Source: Luteimonas granuli (lineage in GTDB: Bacteria; Pseudomonadota; Gammaproteobacteria; Xanthomonadales; Xanthomonadaceae). Taken from it: 64,000 nt of DNA. The notes beneath the pieces were generated by a model that had not been told where the DNA came from, did no database searches, and was given only the letters and a program-made list of their open reading frames with translations. This document shows, piece after piece, positions 35,025-43,377 of the stretch (positions are counted from its first letter, which is position 1; each line of letters opens with the position of its first letter). The DNA lies in NCBI RefSeq assembly GCF_007795095.1, contig NZ_CP042218.1, forward strand, positions 806,001 to 870,000. Direction: 5' to 3'. The translations under genes and the position numbers were made by a program.

Positions 35025-36541
35025 GCCTGCCCGCCCGCCGGTGCCCGGCCCACGCGCGCGTGGCTTCGCCCGTAGGCGAAATAGATCGCCGCGCCGATCG
35101 CCAGCCACACCGCGAAGCGCACCCAGGTGAGCGTCGTCAGGTTGAGCATGAGATAGAAGCACAGCAGCGCCGAGATGATCGGCAGCACCGGCGAGAACGG
35201 CACCCGGTAGCCGCGCTTGAGCTCCGGCCGCGTGCGCCGCAGCACCACCACCGCCAGGCTCACCAGCACGAAGGCCGACAGTGTGCCGATGTTGATCATC
35301 TCCTCCAGGATCTCGACCCGGGTGAAACCGGCCAGTAGCGCAACCGCGGCGCCGCTGATCAGTTGCAGCCGCACCGGCGTCTTGCGGGTATCCGAGGTGA
35401 CGCTCAGCCAGCGCGGCAACAGGCCGTCGCGGCTCATCGCCAGCAGCACGCGCGACAGGCCCATCAGCAGCACCATGATCACCGTGGTCAGGCCGACCAG
35501 GATGCCGACCGAGATCACCTGCGCCGCCCAGGGGGCGCCGACGGCGATGAAGGCCGTGGCCAGCGAGGGATTCTCGACCGATGCCAGCAGCGTGTACGGC
35601 ACCATGCCGGTCAGCGCGATGGCGACGCCGATGTACAGCAGGGTCACCAGCGCCAGACCGCCGAAGATGCCCAGCGGCAGGGTGCGCTGCGGGTCCTTGA
35701 CCTCCTCGGCCGAGGTCGCGACCACGTCGAAGCCGATGAAGGCGAAGAACACCAGCGCCGCGCCCGACAGCACGCCGGCCACCCCGTACCTGGCCGGCGC
35801 CGCACCCGTGAGCCAGGAAAACAGCGACTGCGACCACGCGTCCGCGCTGCCGCCGTCGGTCGGCACCGAAGGCGGGATGAAGGGCACGAGGTTGTCGGCG
35901 TTGAAGTAGGTCAGCCCGACCACGATCACGAACACCACGATGCCCACCTTGATCACGGTGAACACGTTGTTGACCCGCGCCGACATCTTGGTGCCCAGGA
36001 TCAGCAGCGCGGTGAACACGCCGACGATGAACAGCGGACCCCAGTCCACCGCCAGTCCGAACACGCTGACCGTGGTCGGTATGTGCACGTCGAACAGCTC
36101 GAAGACCGTCGCCAGGTAGATGCCCCAGTACTTGGCGATCACCGCGCCCGCGGTGAGCAGCTCCAGGATCAGGTCCCAGCCGATGATCCAGGCCAGGAAC
36201 TCGCCCAGCGTGGCGTAGGTGTAGGTGTAGGCGCTGCCCGCGACCGGGATGGTCGAGGCGAACTCGGCGTAGCACATGATCGCCAGCGCGCAGGCGAGCG
36301 CGGCGAGCATGAAAGACACGGTGACCGCGGGACCGGCGAAGCTGCCGGCCGCGCGGGCGCCCACCGAGAAGATGCCGGCACCGACCGCCACCGCCACGCC
36401 CAGGATCATCAGATCCCAGGCGGTGAGCGAGCGCCTGAGCTCCCGCCCCGGCTCGGTGGAGTCGGCGATGGTCTGTTCGATGGATTTGGTACGGAAGAGG
36501 CTGCGCGAAGGGCTGGCCTGTGCGCGGTGGGGCTGGTTCAT
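35021..36541 (-). CDS. Cationic amino acid (CAT-like) APC permease
   Basis: 506 residues from the ATG at 36541. Twelve membrane segments fit the APC fold, with the first carrying GVAVAVGAGIFSVG and others AIMCYAEFASTIPVAGSAYTYTYATLGEF and FFAFIGFDVVATSAEEVKDPQRTLPLG, the CAT/YfnA-branch signatures. It imports amino acids across the inner membrane. The stop overlaps the start of the ATP-grasp ligase gene, suggesting the imported compound, or a product of it, is the ligase substrate. This link is inference. An upstream frame without a binding site is ignored. Confidence 0.9.
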   Translation of the reverse strand: MNQPHRAQASPSRSLFRTKSIEQTIADSTEPGRELRRSLTAWDLMILGVAVAVGAGIFSVGARAAGSFAGPAVTVSFMLAALACALAIMCYAEFASTIPVAGSAYTYTYATLGEFLAWIIGWDLILELLTAGAVIAKYWGIYLATVFELFDVHIPTTVSVFGLAVDWGPLFIVGVFTALLILGTKMSARVNNVFTVIKVGIVVFVIVVGLTYFNADNLVPFIPPSVPTDGGSADAWSQSLFSWLTGAAPARYGVAGVLSGAALVFFAFIGFDVVATSAEEVKDPQRTLPLGIFGGLALVTLLYIGVAIALTGMVPYTLLASVENPSLATAFIAVGAPWAAQVISVGILVGLTTVIMVLLMGLSRVLLAMSRDGLLPRWLSVTSDTRKTPVRLQLISGAAVALLAGFTRVEILEEMINIGTLSAFVLVSLAVVVLRRTRPELKRGYRVPFSPVLPIISALLCFYLMLNLTTLTWVRFAVWLAIGAAIYFAYGRSHARVGRAPAGGQA

Positions 36542-36663
36542 CCGGAAGCGGCTCGCAGGGGGGACATTCCGCGCGCACCGACCGGGGTCGATCGCGGGGG
36601 ACAAGCGGTCCAGCCTACGCCCTGCACCGAAGCCGGGACAATGCCGAAAGTGCCCTCGGACGA
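36542..36663. other. Promoter-side spacer of the permease gene
   Basis: 122 bases with no gene. A convincing sigma-70 box was not found. Confidence 0.3.
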
Positions 36664-36750
36664 TCAGCCGATGCGGAACATCCGCGGGCTGATGCCGGCG
36701 GTCCGGTGCGGATGGGAGACATAGCTGGCGCTGCTGTAGCCGGCATGCGT
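36664..36750 (-). pseudogene. Tail of an AraC-family regulator (remnant)
   Basis: About 28 residues ending at the stop 36664. They read AGYSSASYVSHPHRTAGISPRMFR, close to the second helix-turn-helix of AraC/XylS regulators (GYSSxSYFSRxFRRxxGxSPxxFR). The rest of such a protein is not found upstream in any frame, where the sequence becomes Arg-rich and then AT-rich. It looks like a decayed gene end. Confidence 0.45.
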
Positions 36751-37103
36751 GCGACGGCGGCGGCGTGCGGTGTTGGCCTGGTCAGGCGCCGGACGCGCCT
36801 GGGGCATGCCGGCCTGGATGCGGGTGATGCTGGTCGGCGCCGGCTTCGACCTTGAGCGCGTACGCTTGGCCGGAGAGGCCGCGCGGGGGAAATAAAGGGA
36901 CCTGAGCGAATTCCTGATTTGCATGGCAAGTGTGATGGCAATCCTCCAAATATTCATTGTTTACAATAACTTACGGCGCATATTATAGCACGTATTCATG
37001 TTCACCGCCAGGGCGCGGGATCGCGCGCGCTTGACCCGGGTCATGGTCGGCCACCGGCCGCCCTTCGTACGATGCAGGACGCACCCCCACTCAAGGAACG
37101 CCC
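36751..37103. other. Intergenic region with an AT-rich core
   Basis: No credible gene is seen. The stretch 36890-37000 is strikingly AT-rich for this genome (runs such as AAATATTCATTG and CATATTATAGCAC) and may hold the promoter of the lipoprotein gene that follows. The exact -10/-35 pair cannot be fixed. Confidence 0.4.
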
Positions 37104-37631
37104 ATGAACTGGAAGCAGATCCCCCTCGCCGCGGCACTGGCGCTGGCCCTCGGCCTGACTGCCGGCTGCAGCCAGGAGGCGCCGCCCGCGGCCGATACCG
37201 GCACGGAAGCCGTCGCTGAAACCGCTCACGCGGACGAGCCCGCCGGCGCCGATGCGCATGATGCCGCCCACGGCCACGCCGAGGCCCTCGGCGTCGACTT
37301 CCCCGTGCCCGCAAACCACGAGCCCTGGGCCCCCGACGCGCCGCTGATCGAAGGCATGTCGCGGGTGCGCGCGGCCATCGCCGGGCTCGAGACGGGTCCC
37401 GACGAAGCCACCGTGGTCGCACGCGCCGCGGACGTCGACGCCGCGGTCGAGTACATGTTCGCCAACTGCAGCCTGCCGACCGAACCGGACGTCGCCCTGC
37501 ACGCGATCCTGGCCCGGCTGATGGCCGGCAGCGAGGCGCTGAAGGACAACCCGTCCGACACCGCGGCGGTCGCCGACATGCACGGCGCGGTCGCCAACTA
37601 CGAGCAGCTGTTCGACGACCCGAACAGCTGA
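37104..37631 (+). CDS. Putative lipoprotein with His/Ala-rich region
   Basis: 175 residues. The signal peptide ends in a lipobox LTAGC (Cys 24), so the mature protein should be lipid-anchored. A His/Asp/Ala-rich stretch follows (HADEPAGADAHDAAHGHAEA) that could bind metal. The C-terminal 100 residues are helical, with one Cys (MFANCSLP). A good binding site, AAGGAACG, precedes the ATG. I do not recognise a functional family. It converges with hutU, with a hairpin between. Confidence 0.75.
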   Translation: MNWKQIPLAAALALALGLTAGCSQEAPPAADTGTEAVAETAHADEPAGADAHDAAHGHAEALGVDFPVPANHEPWAPDAPLIEGMSRVRAAIAGLETGPDEATVVARAADVDAAVEYMFANCSLPTEPDVALHAILARLMAGSEALKDNPSDTAAVADMHGAVANYEQLFDDPNS

Positions 37632-37645
37632 GGAGGCATCGAAGC

Positions 37646-37675
37646 GGCCGCCGGGATGATGGCTTTCCGGCGGCC
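37646..37675. terminator. Hairpin between convergent lipoprotein and hutU genes
   Basis: A perfect 9-bp stem GGCCGCCGG / CCGGCGGCC with a 12-base loop containing CTTT. It may act in both directions. Confidence 0.6.
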
Positions 37676-37702
37676 CCGCGGCCCGTGCCGCCGGCGGATG
37701 GC

Positions 37703-39367
37703 TCAGGCCATCGGCAGCTTCAGCCCCTGCTCCCTCGCGCACTGCTTCGCGATGTCATAGCCGGCGTCCGCATGGCGCATCACGCCGGTGCCGGGATCGT
37801 TCCACAGCACCCGCGCGAGGCGCCGGTCGGCGGCCTCGCTGCCGTCGCAGACGATCACCACGCCGCTGTGCTGGCTGTAGCCCATGCCGACGCCGCCGCC
37901 GTGGTGCAGGCTGACCCAGGTCGCGCCGCTGGCGACGTTGAGCATGGCGTTGAGCAGCGGCCAGTCGCTGACCGCGTCGCTGCCGTCCTTCATGGCCTCG
38001 GTCTCGCGGTTCGGGCTGGCCACACTGCCGCTGTCGAGGTGGTCGCGGCCGATCACCACCGGCGCCTTCAGCTCGCCCTTGCGGACCATCTCGTTGAAGG
38101 CCAGGCCCAGGCGATGGCGCTGGCCCAGGCCGACCCAGCAGATCCGCGCCGGCAGGCCCTGGAAGCTGATGCGCTCACGGGCCATGTCCAGCCAGGTGTG
38201 CAGGTGCGGATCGTCGGGGATCAGCTCCTTCACCTTCGCGTCGGTCCGGTAGATGTCTTCGGGGTCGCCGCTCAACGCCACCCAGCGGAACGGGCCGACG
38301 CCGCGGCAGAACAGCGGGCGCACGTATGCGGGCACGAAGCCCGGGAAGTCGAAGGCGTTGGCGCAGCCCTCGTCCTTGGCCATCTGGCGGATGTTGTTGC
38401 CGTAGTCGACGGTCGGGATGCCCCGGGCGTGGAAGGCGAGCATCGCCTCGACGTGCACGCGCATCGACTTCTTGGCGGCGTCACGGACCTTTTCCGGGTT
38501 CGCCTCCTGCTCCGCCAGCCACTGCTCCACCGTCCAGCCGATCGGCAGGTAGCCGTGCACGGGGTCGTGGGCGCTGGTCTGGTCGGTGACGCAGTCCGGG
38601 CGCACGCCGCGCCTCACCAGCTCGGGAAGAACCTCCGCGGCGTTGCCCAGCAGCGCGATCGACTTCGCCTCGCCGGCGGCGGTGTACTTCGCGATCCGCG
38701 CCAGGGCGTCGTCGAGGTCGGTGGCCTGCTCGTCGACATAGCGCGTGCGCAGGCGGAAATCGATGCTCGCCTGGCGGCACTCGACGGTCAGCGAACAGGC
38801 GCCGGCCAGGCTCGCCGCCAGCGGCTGCGCCCCGCCCATGCCGCCCAGGCCGGCGGTCAGGATCCAGCGGCCCTCCAGGCTGCCGCCGTAGTGCTGCCGG
38901 CCCATCTCCACGAAGGTCTCGTAGGTGCCCTGGACGATGCCCTGGCTGCCGATGTAGATCCACGAGCCCGCGGTCATCTGGCCGTACATCATCAGGCCCT
39001 TGCGGTCGAGCTCGTTGAAGTGCTCCCAGTTCGCCCAGGCCGGCACCAGGTTGGAGTTGGCGATCAGCACCCGCGGCGCATCGGCGTGGGTCGGGAAGAT
39101 GCCGACCGGCTTGCCGGACTGCACAAGCAGGGTCTCGTCGTCGCCCAGCGAGCGCAGCGCGCCGAGGATCGCGTCATAGCTCTCCCAGTCGCGCGCGGCG
39201 CGGCCGATGCCGCCGTACACCACCAGGTCCTCGGGCCGTTCGGCGACATCGGGATCCAGGTTGTTCTGGATCATCCGGTACGGCGCCTCGGTCAGCCACG
39301 AGCGGCAGCTGAGCGTGGTGCCGCGCGGCGCGCGGACGGTGCGGGACGGGTCGTGGCGGGTGGACAT
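37703..39367 (-). CDS. hutU: Urocanate hydratase HutU
   Basis: 554 residues from the ATG at 39367, the usual length and N-terminus ([16 protein letters not shown]). The conserved NAD-binding and active-site segments are visible: [53 protein letters not shown] and the later CREGVGPFRW-like [19 protein letters not shown]. It adds water to urocanate in the second step of histidine breakdown. No hutH, hutI or hutG is in the window, so the rest of the pathway is either elsewhere or lost. An in-frame Met three codons upstream is also possible. Confidence 0.95.
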   Translation of the reverse strand: MSTRHDPSRTVRAPRGTTLSCRSWLTEAPYRMIQNNLDPDVAERPEDLVVYGGIGRAARDWESYDAILGALRSLGDDETLLVQSGKPVGIFPTHADAPRVLIANSNLVPAWANWEHFNELDRKGLMMYGQMTAGSWIYIGSQGIVQGTYETFVEMGRQHYGGSLEGRWILTAGLGGMGGAQPLAASLAGACSLTVECRQASIDFRLRTRYVDEQATDLDDALARIAKYTAAGEAKSIALLGNAAEVLPELVRRGVRPDCVTDQTSAHDPVHGYLPIGWTVEQWLAEQEANPEKVRDAAKKSMRVHVEAMLAFHARGIPTVDYGNNIRQMAKDEGCANAFDFPGFVPAYVRPLFCRGVGPFRWVALSGDPEDIYRTDAKVKELIPDDPHLHTWLDMARERISFQGLPARICWVGLGQRHRLGLAFNEMVRKGELKAPVVIGRDHLDSGSVASPNRETEAMKDGSDAVSDWPLLNAMLNVASGATWVSLHHGGGVGMGYSQHSGVVIVCDGSEAADRRLARVLWNDPGTGVMRHADAGYDIAKQCAREQGLKLPMA

Positions 39368-39478
39368 GCGCGGCATCACCAGTGGCGGGGTGGACGCTGG
39401 ATTATCGCACCGTGCGGAAAGAAGACGCCCGGCACGAAGCCGGGCGACGCCGAGGCCAACACCGGGCCTCAAAACCAC

Positions 39479-39504
39479 GGACGCCCGGCGATGGCCGGGC
39501 GTCC
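39479..39504 (-). terminator. Hairpin downstream of the small secreted protein gene
   Basis: Stem GGACGCCCGGC / GCCGGGCGTCC with a short loop; on the minus strand GTGGTTTTGAGG follows. A second hairpin lies at about 39428-39445. Confidence 0.6.
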
Positions 39505-39526
39505 CGATGCCGGTTCCCCGGACCGG

Positions 39527-39838
39527 TCAGCGCAGCCTGGGGTCCAGCCGGCGCAGCGCGTCCTGCAGGTCGACCGAGCCGGTGCGCTCGATGTCCTCGC
39601 GGGTGTAGACGCGGCCGCCGGCGTTCACGCACTCCTTCTCGTCGGACTTCGAGCGTGCGTTGCGCGCCGCGACGATGCGCGAGCCGGTCTGCTCGATGCA
39701 GAAGCGGTCGTCGGCCCTGCGTGCCTCCTTGGCGCGCGTGCGCGCTGCCTCCTCGGGCTCGTCCTGCGCATGGGCGGCGGCGGGCGCGGCGGCGAACACC
39801 AGCGCGGCCAGCGCGGCGGTAACGAAGACGTGCTTCAT
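39527..39838 (-). CDS. Small secreted protein, TonB-plug-like tail
   Basis: 103 residues. A signal peptide (MKHVFVTAALAALVFAAAPA then AHAQ) is followed by a charged Ala/Arg/Glu segment and two Cys residues (RFCIEQTG and KECVNAG) that could pair. The tail YTREDIERTGSVDLQDALRRLDP resembles the start of a TonB-dependent receptor plug (vYTrEDIerTGs..L.dALr.ldP), but no barrel follows. The function is unknown. It is the last gene of the strand run that begins with virD4, 81 bases downstream of it. Confidence 0.7.
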   Translation of the reverse strand: MKHVFVTAALAALVFAAAPAAAHAQDEPEEAARTRAKEARRADDRFCIEQTGSRIVAARNARSKSDEKECVNAGGRVYTREDIERTGSVDLQDALRRLDPRLR

Positions 39839-39919
39839 GGCTCACCTCTTTCGGGTCGGGATTCCGGAGTCAACGATACCCCGCCCCCGCACGCGCCCAT
39901 CGGGCCCGACAGCCCGCGT

Positions 39920-41620
39920 TCACCCGCTCGTCAGACTCGCGGGAAGCAGCGGCGCCACAGCCGGCGGAAGCAGGCGGCCGCGATAGCGACGGTCGGCGTA
40001 GTAGCGGATCTTCCTGCAGCGCACCGCATGCGCCATTCCCTCGCAGAACAGGATCTCGCGGCCGTCGCCCATCGCCTTCAGTTCCTGCGGCAACATCAGT
40101 GCTCGCCGCTCCTCGGTCTCGCTGCGGCTGACGTCGCCGCGACGGCGACCCCGGGTGAGGTTGCGGCGGCGCAGCGTGGTGTAGCCCAGCATCTCGGAGT
40201 ATTCGCTGGCGTCCTGCTGCTCCCGCGGCGCGAACACCACCTGCAGCGCGTGGTTGGTGACCAGCGCGCGCGCCACGTCCTTGCCGTACACCGCGTCGAG
40301 CTGGGCCATGCTCTGGATCACCGGAAGCAGGCGCAGGTTGTAGCCGGCCATGTACGCCATGGCGGTGGCGATGATGTCGACCCTGCCCAGGGCGGTGAAT
40401 TCGTCCATCAGCAGCAGGCACTGATGCCGCAGCGAAGGATCGTCCTGCGGCAGGACGCGCGTGTTCAGGTTGACCAGCTGGCTGAAGAACAGGTTCAGCA
40501 GCGGCCGGGCCTCGGCCAGCCGGTGCGGCTGCACGCCGACGTAGATCGACATCGGCCGGCGCCTGAGGTCGTCGAGCAGGAAGTCGTTGCCGCTGGTGGC
40601 GGCGTCGAGCACCGGATCGATCCACGGGTTGAGTGGCTCGCGGAAGCTGCCGAGGATCGAAGCGAAGGTCTCTTCCGCCTGCGACAGCAGGTTGCCGAAC
40701 GCACGCCGCGCATGCTCGCCCAGGAACGGCCGCGCCGCGAGGTCCTGCAGGTGCTGCCGCGCCGGCGCACCTTCGGCCGACGACAGCCGGAACACGTGGC
40801 CCAGCGTCGGGAACAGCAGCAGCTCCTCCGGCATACCGTCCTGCCGCTGCGCCTCGTAGTGGTCGAACAGGTACAGCGCGAAGGCCGTGAAGGCATTGCG
40901 CGCCTGGCTGGTCCAGAACTTCTTTTCGGTGCCGACATCCGGGTACAGCAGGTTGGCGATGCCCTGCAGGTCGGACACCCGCTGCAGCGGCTCGGTGGAC
41001 ACGTACGACAGCGGGTTCCAGCGGTGCGTGCGCCGGTCCTCGGCGAATGGATTGAACAGATACACCGCTTGCCCCCGCGCCGCGCGCCAGCCGCTGGTGA
41101 GCGCGAAGTTTTCCTGCTTGATGTCGAGCACCACGACCGAACCGAGGTAGTCGAGCAGGTTGGGCACCACGACGCCCACGCCCTTGCCCGAGCGCGTGGG
41201 TGCCGCCAACAGCACCGACTGCTGGCCGCCGAACCGCAGCAGGCGCCCGCACCAGCGCCCGACCACGATGCCGTGGGCGGAGCGCGTGAACAGCCCGCGC
41301 CGCGCGATCTCCAGGGCCGAGGCGAAGCGGGCCCGGCCGTGCAGCGCGCGGCGCCGGGGGCGCAGCAGGAGGAATGCGGCCCCGCACGCCGGCAGCAGCG
41401 GCAGCCCCATGCCCAGGCCGAGGGCAAGCCGGATGCGGCCGGCGTATGGCGCCAGCTCGGGATGGCCGATGGCGCGCAGGTAGCGGTACCAGGTCGTCCA
41501 GTCGGTCTGCACGTCGCCCAGGCCGAGCAATCGCGGCACCAGCATGCCCGCGAGCCACGCTCCCCCGGCCAGCGCCGCGCCCAGGCACGCGAGCGCCAAC
41601 GTCATCCTGATCCTGTCCAT
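39920..41620 (-). CDS. virD4: VirD4-like type IV secretion coupling ATPase
   Basis: 566 residues from the ATG at 41620. Two membrane segments lie in the first 90 residues, followed by a RecA-like ATPase with Walker A APTRSGKGVGVVVPNLL, FNPFAEDRRTHRWNPL and Walker B LLLMDEFTALG. The all-alpha insert and the closing segment IQSMAQLDAVYGKD fit T4SS coupling proteins, and the sequence is like that of the Xanthomonadales bacterial-killing system. VirD4 brings effectors to the secretion channel. No virB genes are in the window, so this is an orphan in this view. The start was chosen because it precedes the first membrane segment. Confidence 0.88.
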   Translation of the reverse strand: MDRIRMTLALACLGAALAGGAWLAGMLVPRLLGLGDVQTDWTTWYRYLRAIGHPELAPYAGRIRLALGLGMGLPLLPACGAAFLLLRPRRRALHGRARFASALEIARRGLFTRSAHGIVVGRWCGRLLRFGGQQSVLLAAPTRSGKGVGVVVPNLLDYLGSVVVLDIKQENFALTSGWRAARGQAVYLFNPFAEDRRTHRWNPLSYVSTEPLQRVSDLQGIANLLYPDVGTEKKFWTSQARNAFTAFALYLFDHYEAQRQDGMPEELLLFPTLGHVFRLSSAEGAPARQHLQDLAARPFLGEHARRAFGNLLSQAEETFASILGSFREPLNPWIDPVLDAATSGNDFLLDDLRRRPMSIYVGVQPHRLAEARPLLNLFFSQLVNLNTRVLPQDDPSLRHQCLLLMDEFTALGRVDIIATAMAYMAGYNLRLLPVIQSMAQLDAVYGKDVARALVTNHALQVVFAPREQQDASEYSEMLGYTTLRRRNLTRGRRRGDVSRSETEERRALMLPQELKAMGDGREILFCEGMAHAVRCRKIRYYADRRYRGRLLPPAVAPLLPASLTSG

Positions 41621-41744
41621 GCCAGCTTTCCTGATGCCCCGGTCGGCGCGTTCCAGCCTGGCGCGGGCCGTGCCGGCTTCCCACGTGGCATCGACCGACT
41701 GCTTTGTGCGATTACTCCGTATCCACATGTACCGGAGAAGCCCG

Positions 41745-42260
41745 ATGCAGGCACGGTGGCCCGGATTCACGGAGGGTGGCGGCCTGATCCTGCCACTTGA
41801 CCCCGCTGCCCACTTCGCACCGGAGATGCCGCAGCGGCTCCGCCTCGACGACCACGTGCTCGAACGCAAGCACGAACTCCACCTGACGCTGCTCGACCGG
41901 GAACGGGGCACGGCGCTGCGCCGGCGCCTCGGCGAGGGACGCATCCGTGCACTGTTCGAATCGCTGGAGTGGGCACCGCACGGCACCGGCCGCTACGCCC
42001 TGCTGCACAAGGTCAAGGAGGGAGCGGGCGACCCGCTGCAAGCCTGGTCGGTGATCGAACACCTGCAGGAGCCGGCGCTGTCCGCGTTCCGCCAAGGGCT
42101 GGCCCAGGCCGGCGGCCTGGGCCTCGCCTGCGGTGTGCCGCACGTGACCCTGTACGTGGCGGGCGATCCGTCGGGCATCGGAGTGCCCGACATCGCGACC
42201 TACCGCGCCTGCTTCGTGCGCGAAGCGACTGCCGCGGAATTCCGCGGCCTCGTGATGTGA
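41745..42260 (+). CDS. 2H phosphoesterase-like protein, function unknown
   Basis: 171 residues from the ATG at 41745, eight bases after GGAG. Two HxT motifs, HLTLL (in KHELHLTLLDR) and HVTLY (in GVPHVTLYVAG), are spaced about 80 residues apart, as in the 2H phosphoesterase superfamily (LigT, tRNA ligase and CPDase-like enzymes). No signal peptide is present, so it is cytoplasmic. If active it would open 2',3'-cyclic phosphate or related bonds. It stands alone, divergent from virD4. Confidence 0.55.
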   Translation: MQARWPGFTEGGGLILPLDPAAHFAPEMPQRLRLDDHVLERKHELHLTLLDRERGTALRRRLGEGRIRALFESLEWAPHGTGRYALLHKVKEGAGDPLQAWSVIEHLQEPALSAFRQGLAQAGGLGLACGVPHVTLYVAGDPSGIGVPDIATYRACFVREATAAEFRGLVM

Positions 42261-42306
42261 CCTCCGGGCAGTGCCGGGGCCACAGGCGTGACGCCGGCGG
42301 AGCGGC

Positions 42307-43164
42307 TCAGTCCAGTTCGGCGGCCGCCTCGCGGCCCTGCTGGCGGATCAGCGCCTCTTCCCGGGCATCGTTGATGGCGTGGCGCACGCCATCGATGTCC
42401 GGGATCGATTCGTCGTGCGCGAACACGCCGGTGAGCTCGCCGTCGGGCCGCAGTTCGCCGGCTTCGAACAGCGCCCAGATCTCCTCGCCGTACCAGGTGT
42501 CGAGCAGCTCCGGTGCCCACGCACCGAGGCTCGCCGTGAGGTTGTTGACGTCCCGCAGCAGCATCGTGCGCGCAGCGTTGTTGCCGGCGGCGCTGACCAC
42601 CTGCGGGAAATCGATGACCACCGGGCCGTCGGGCGCCACCAGCACGTTGTATTCCGACAGGTCGCCGTGGATCAGGCCCGCGCACAGCATCCTCACCACC
42701 TGCCGTACCAGGAAGCGGTGGAAGCCGCGCGCTTGGTCCGCCGACAGCTCGACCTCCGCAAGGCGCGGCGCGGCATGGCCGTCGGCGTCCACCACGAGCT
42801 CCATCACCAGCACGCCATGGAAGTAGCCATGCGGCTCGGGCACGCGCACGCCGGCGTCGCGCAGGGCGTACAGCGCCTCGACCTCGGTGTTCTTCCACTC
42901 GGCTTCCTGCTGGCGACGGCCGTACTTCGTGGCCTTGCCGATCGCGCGCGCCTCGCGGCTGCCGCGGACCTTGCGGCCCTCCTGGTACTGCACGCGCTGC
43001 TGGAAGCTGCGGTGCGCCATGTCCTTGTAGACCTTGGCGCAGCGGATGTCGTGGCCGGCGCGGACCACGTAGACCGCGGCCTCCTTGCCGCTTTTCAGCG
43101 GCCGCATCACTTCGTCGATCACACCGTCGTCGATCAGCGGCTGCAGGCCGCTCGGGGTCTTCAT
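42307..43164 (-). CDS. RIO1-like serine protein kinase (PA4780 family)
   Basis: 285 residues. The RIO kinase core is seen from SGKEAAVYVVRAGHDIRCAKVYK (ATP-binding Lys) to the catalytic loop LIHGDLSEYNVLV (catalytic Asp and Asn) and the metal-binding DFPQ. The substrate is not known in bacteria. The length matches PA4780-like proteins. It is on the same strand as the tRNA-Val and uvrB but separated by the tRNA and a hairpin. The N-terminus MKTPSGLQPLIDDGVIDEV is conserved, so the start is good. Confidence 0.9.
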   Translation of the reverse strand: MKTPSGLQPLIDDGVIDEVMRPLKSGKEAAVYVVRAGHDIRCAKVYKDMAHRSFQQRVQYQEGRKVRGSREARAIGKATKYGRRQQEAEWKNTEVEALYALRDAGVRVPEPHGYFHGVLVMELVVDADGHAAPRLAEVELSADQARGFHRFLVRQVVRMLCAGLIHGDLSEYNVLVAPDGPVVIDFPQVVSAAGNNAARTMLLRDVNNLTASLGAWAPELLDTWYGEEIWALFEAGELRPDGELTGVFAHDESIPDIDGVRHAINDAREEALIRQQGREAAAELD

Positions 43165-43238
43165 GGCGCGGGGTAACCTGATGCGTGGGCCGCGCAGTCA
43201 ATCACGCGCGGACGCTCGGCGCCACTGAGGCCGACGGA

Positions 43239-43260
43239 CACCACGCCTGCCGGCGTGGTG
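43239..43260 (-). terminator. Hairpin at the 3' end of tRNA-Val
   Basis: A 9-bp stem CACCACGCC / GGCGTGGTG with a 4-base loop overlaps the encoded CCA end. It may terminate or process the transcript. Confidence 0.4.
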
Positions 43261-43330
43261 GGCGGTACAGGGTTCGAACCTGTGACCCCTACCATGTCAA
43301 GGTAGTGCTCTACCGCTGAGCTAACCGCCC
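43256..43330 (-). tRNA. tRNA-Val (GAC)
   Basis: 75 bases including an encoded CCA. Acceptor GGGCGGT pairs with ACCGCCC. The anticodon stem-loop CTACC-TTGACAT-GGTAG gives anticodon GAC. The T-loop is TTCGAAC. It lies 47 bases downstream of uvrB on the same strand. Confidence 0.97.
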
Positions 43331-43377
43331 CGAAGGGACGCGAATTCTAGCCCCTGGGCGGGCCCGCGGCAAGCAAT

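Noticed and set aside
32553..36578. A 1341-codon open frame on the minus strand
   Set aside because: It covers the ATP-grasp gene in frame for part of its length but otherwise reads the antisense of dbpA and a wrong frame of the permease.
37685..41800. A 1371-codon open frame on the plus strand opposite hutU and virD4
   Set aside because: His/Arg/Gln-rich composition typical of antisense GC-rich frames, with no domain. The minus-strand genes are clearly real.
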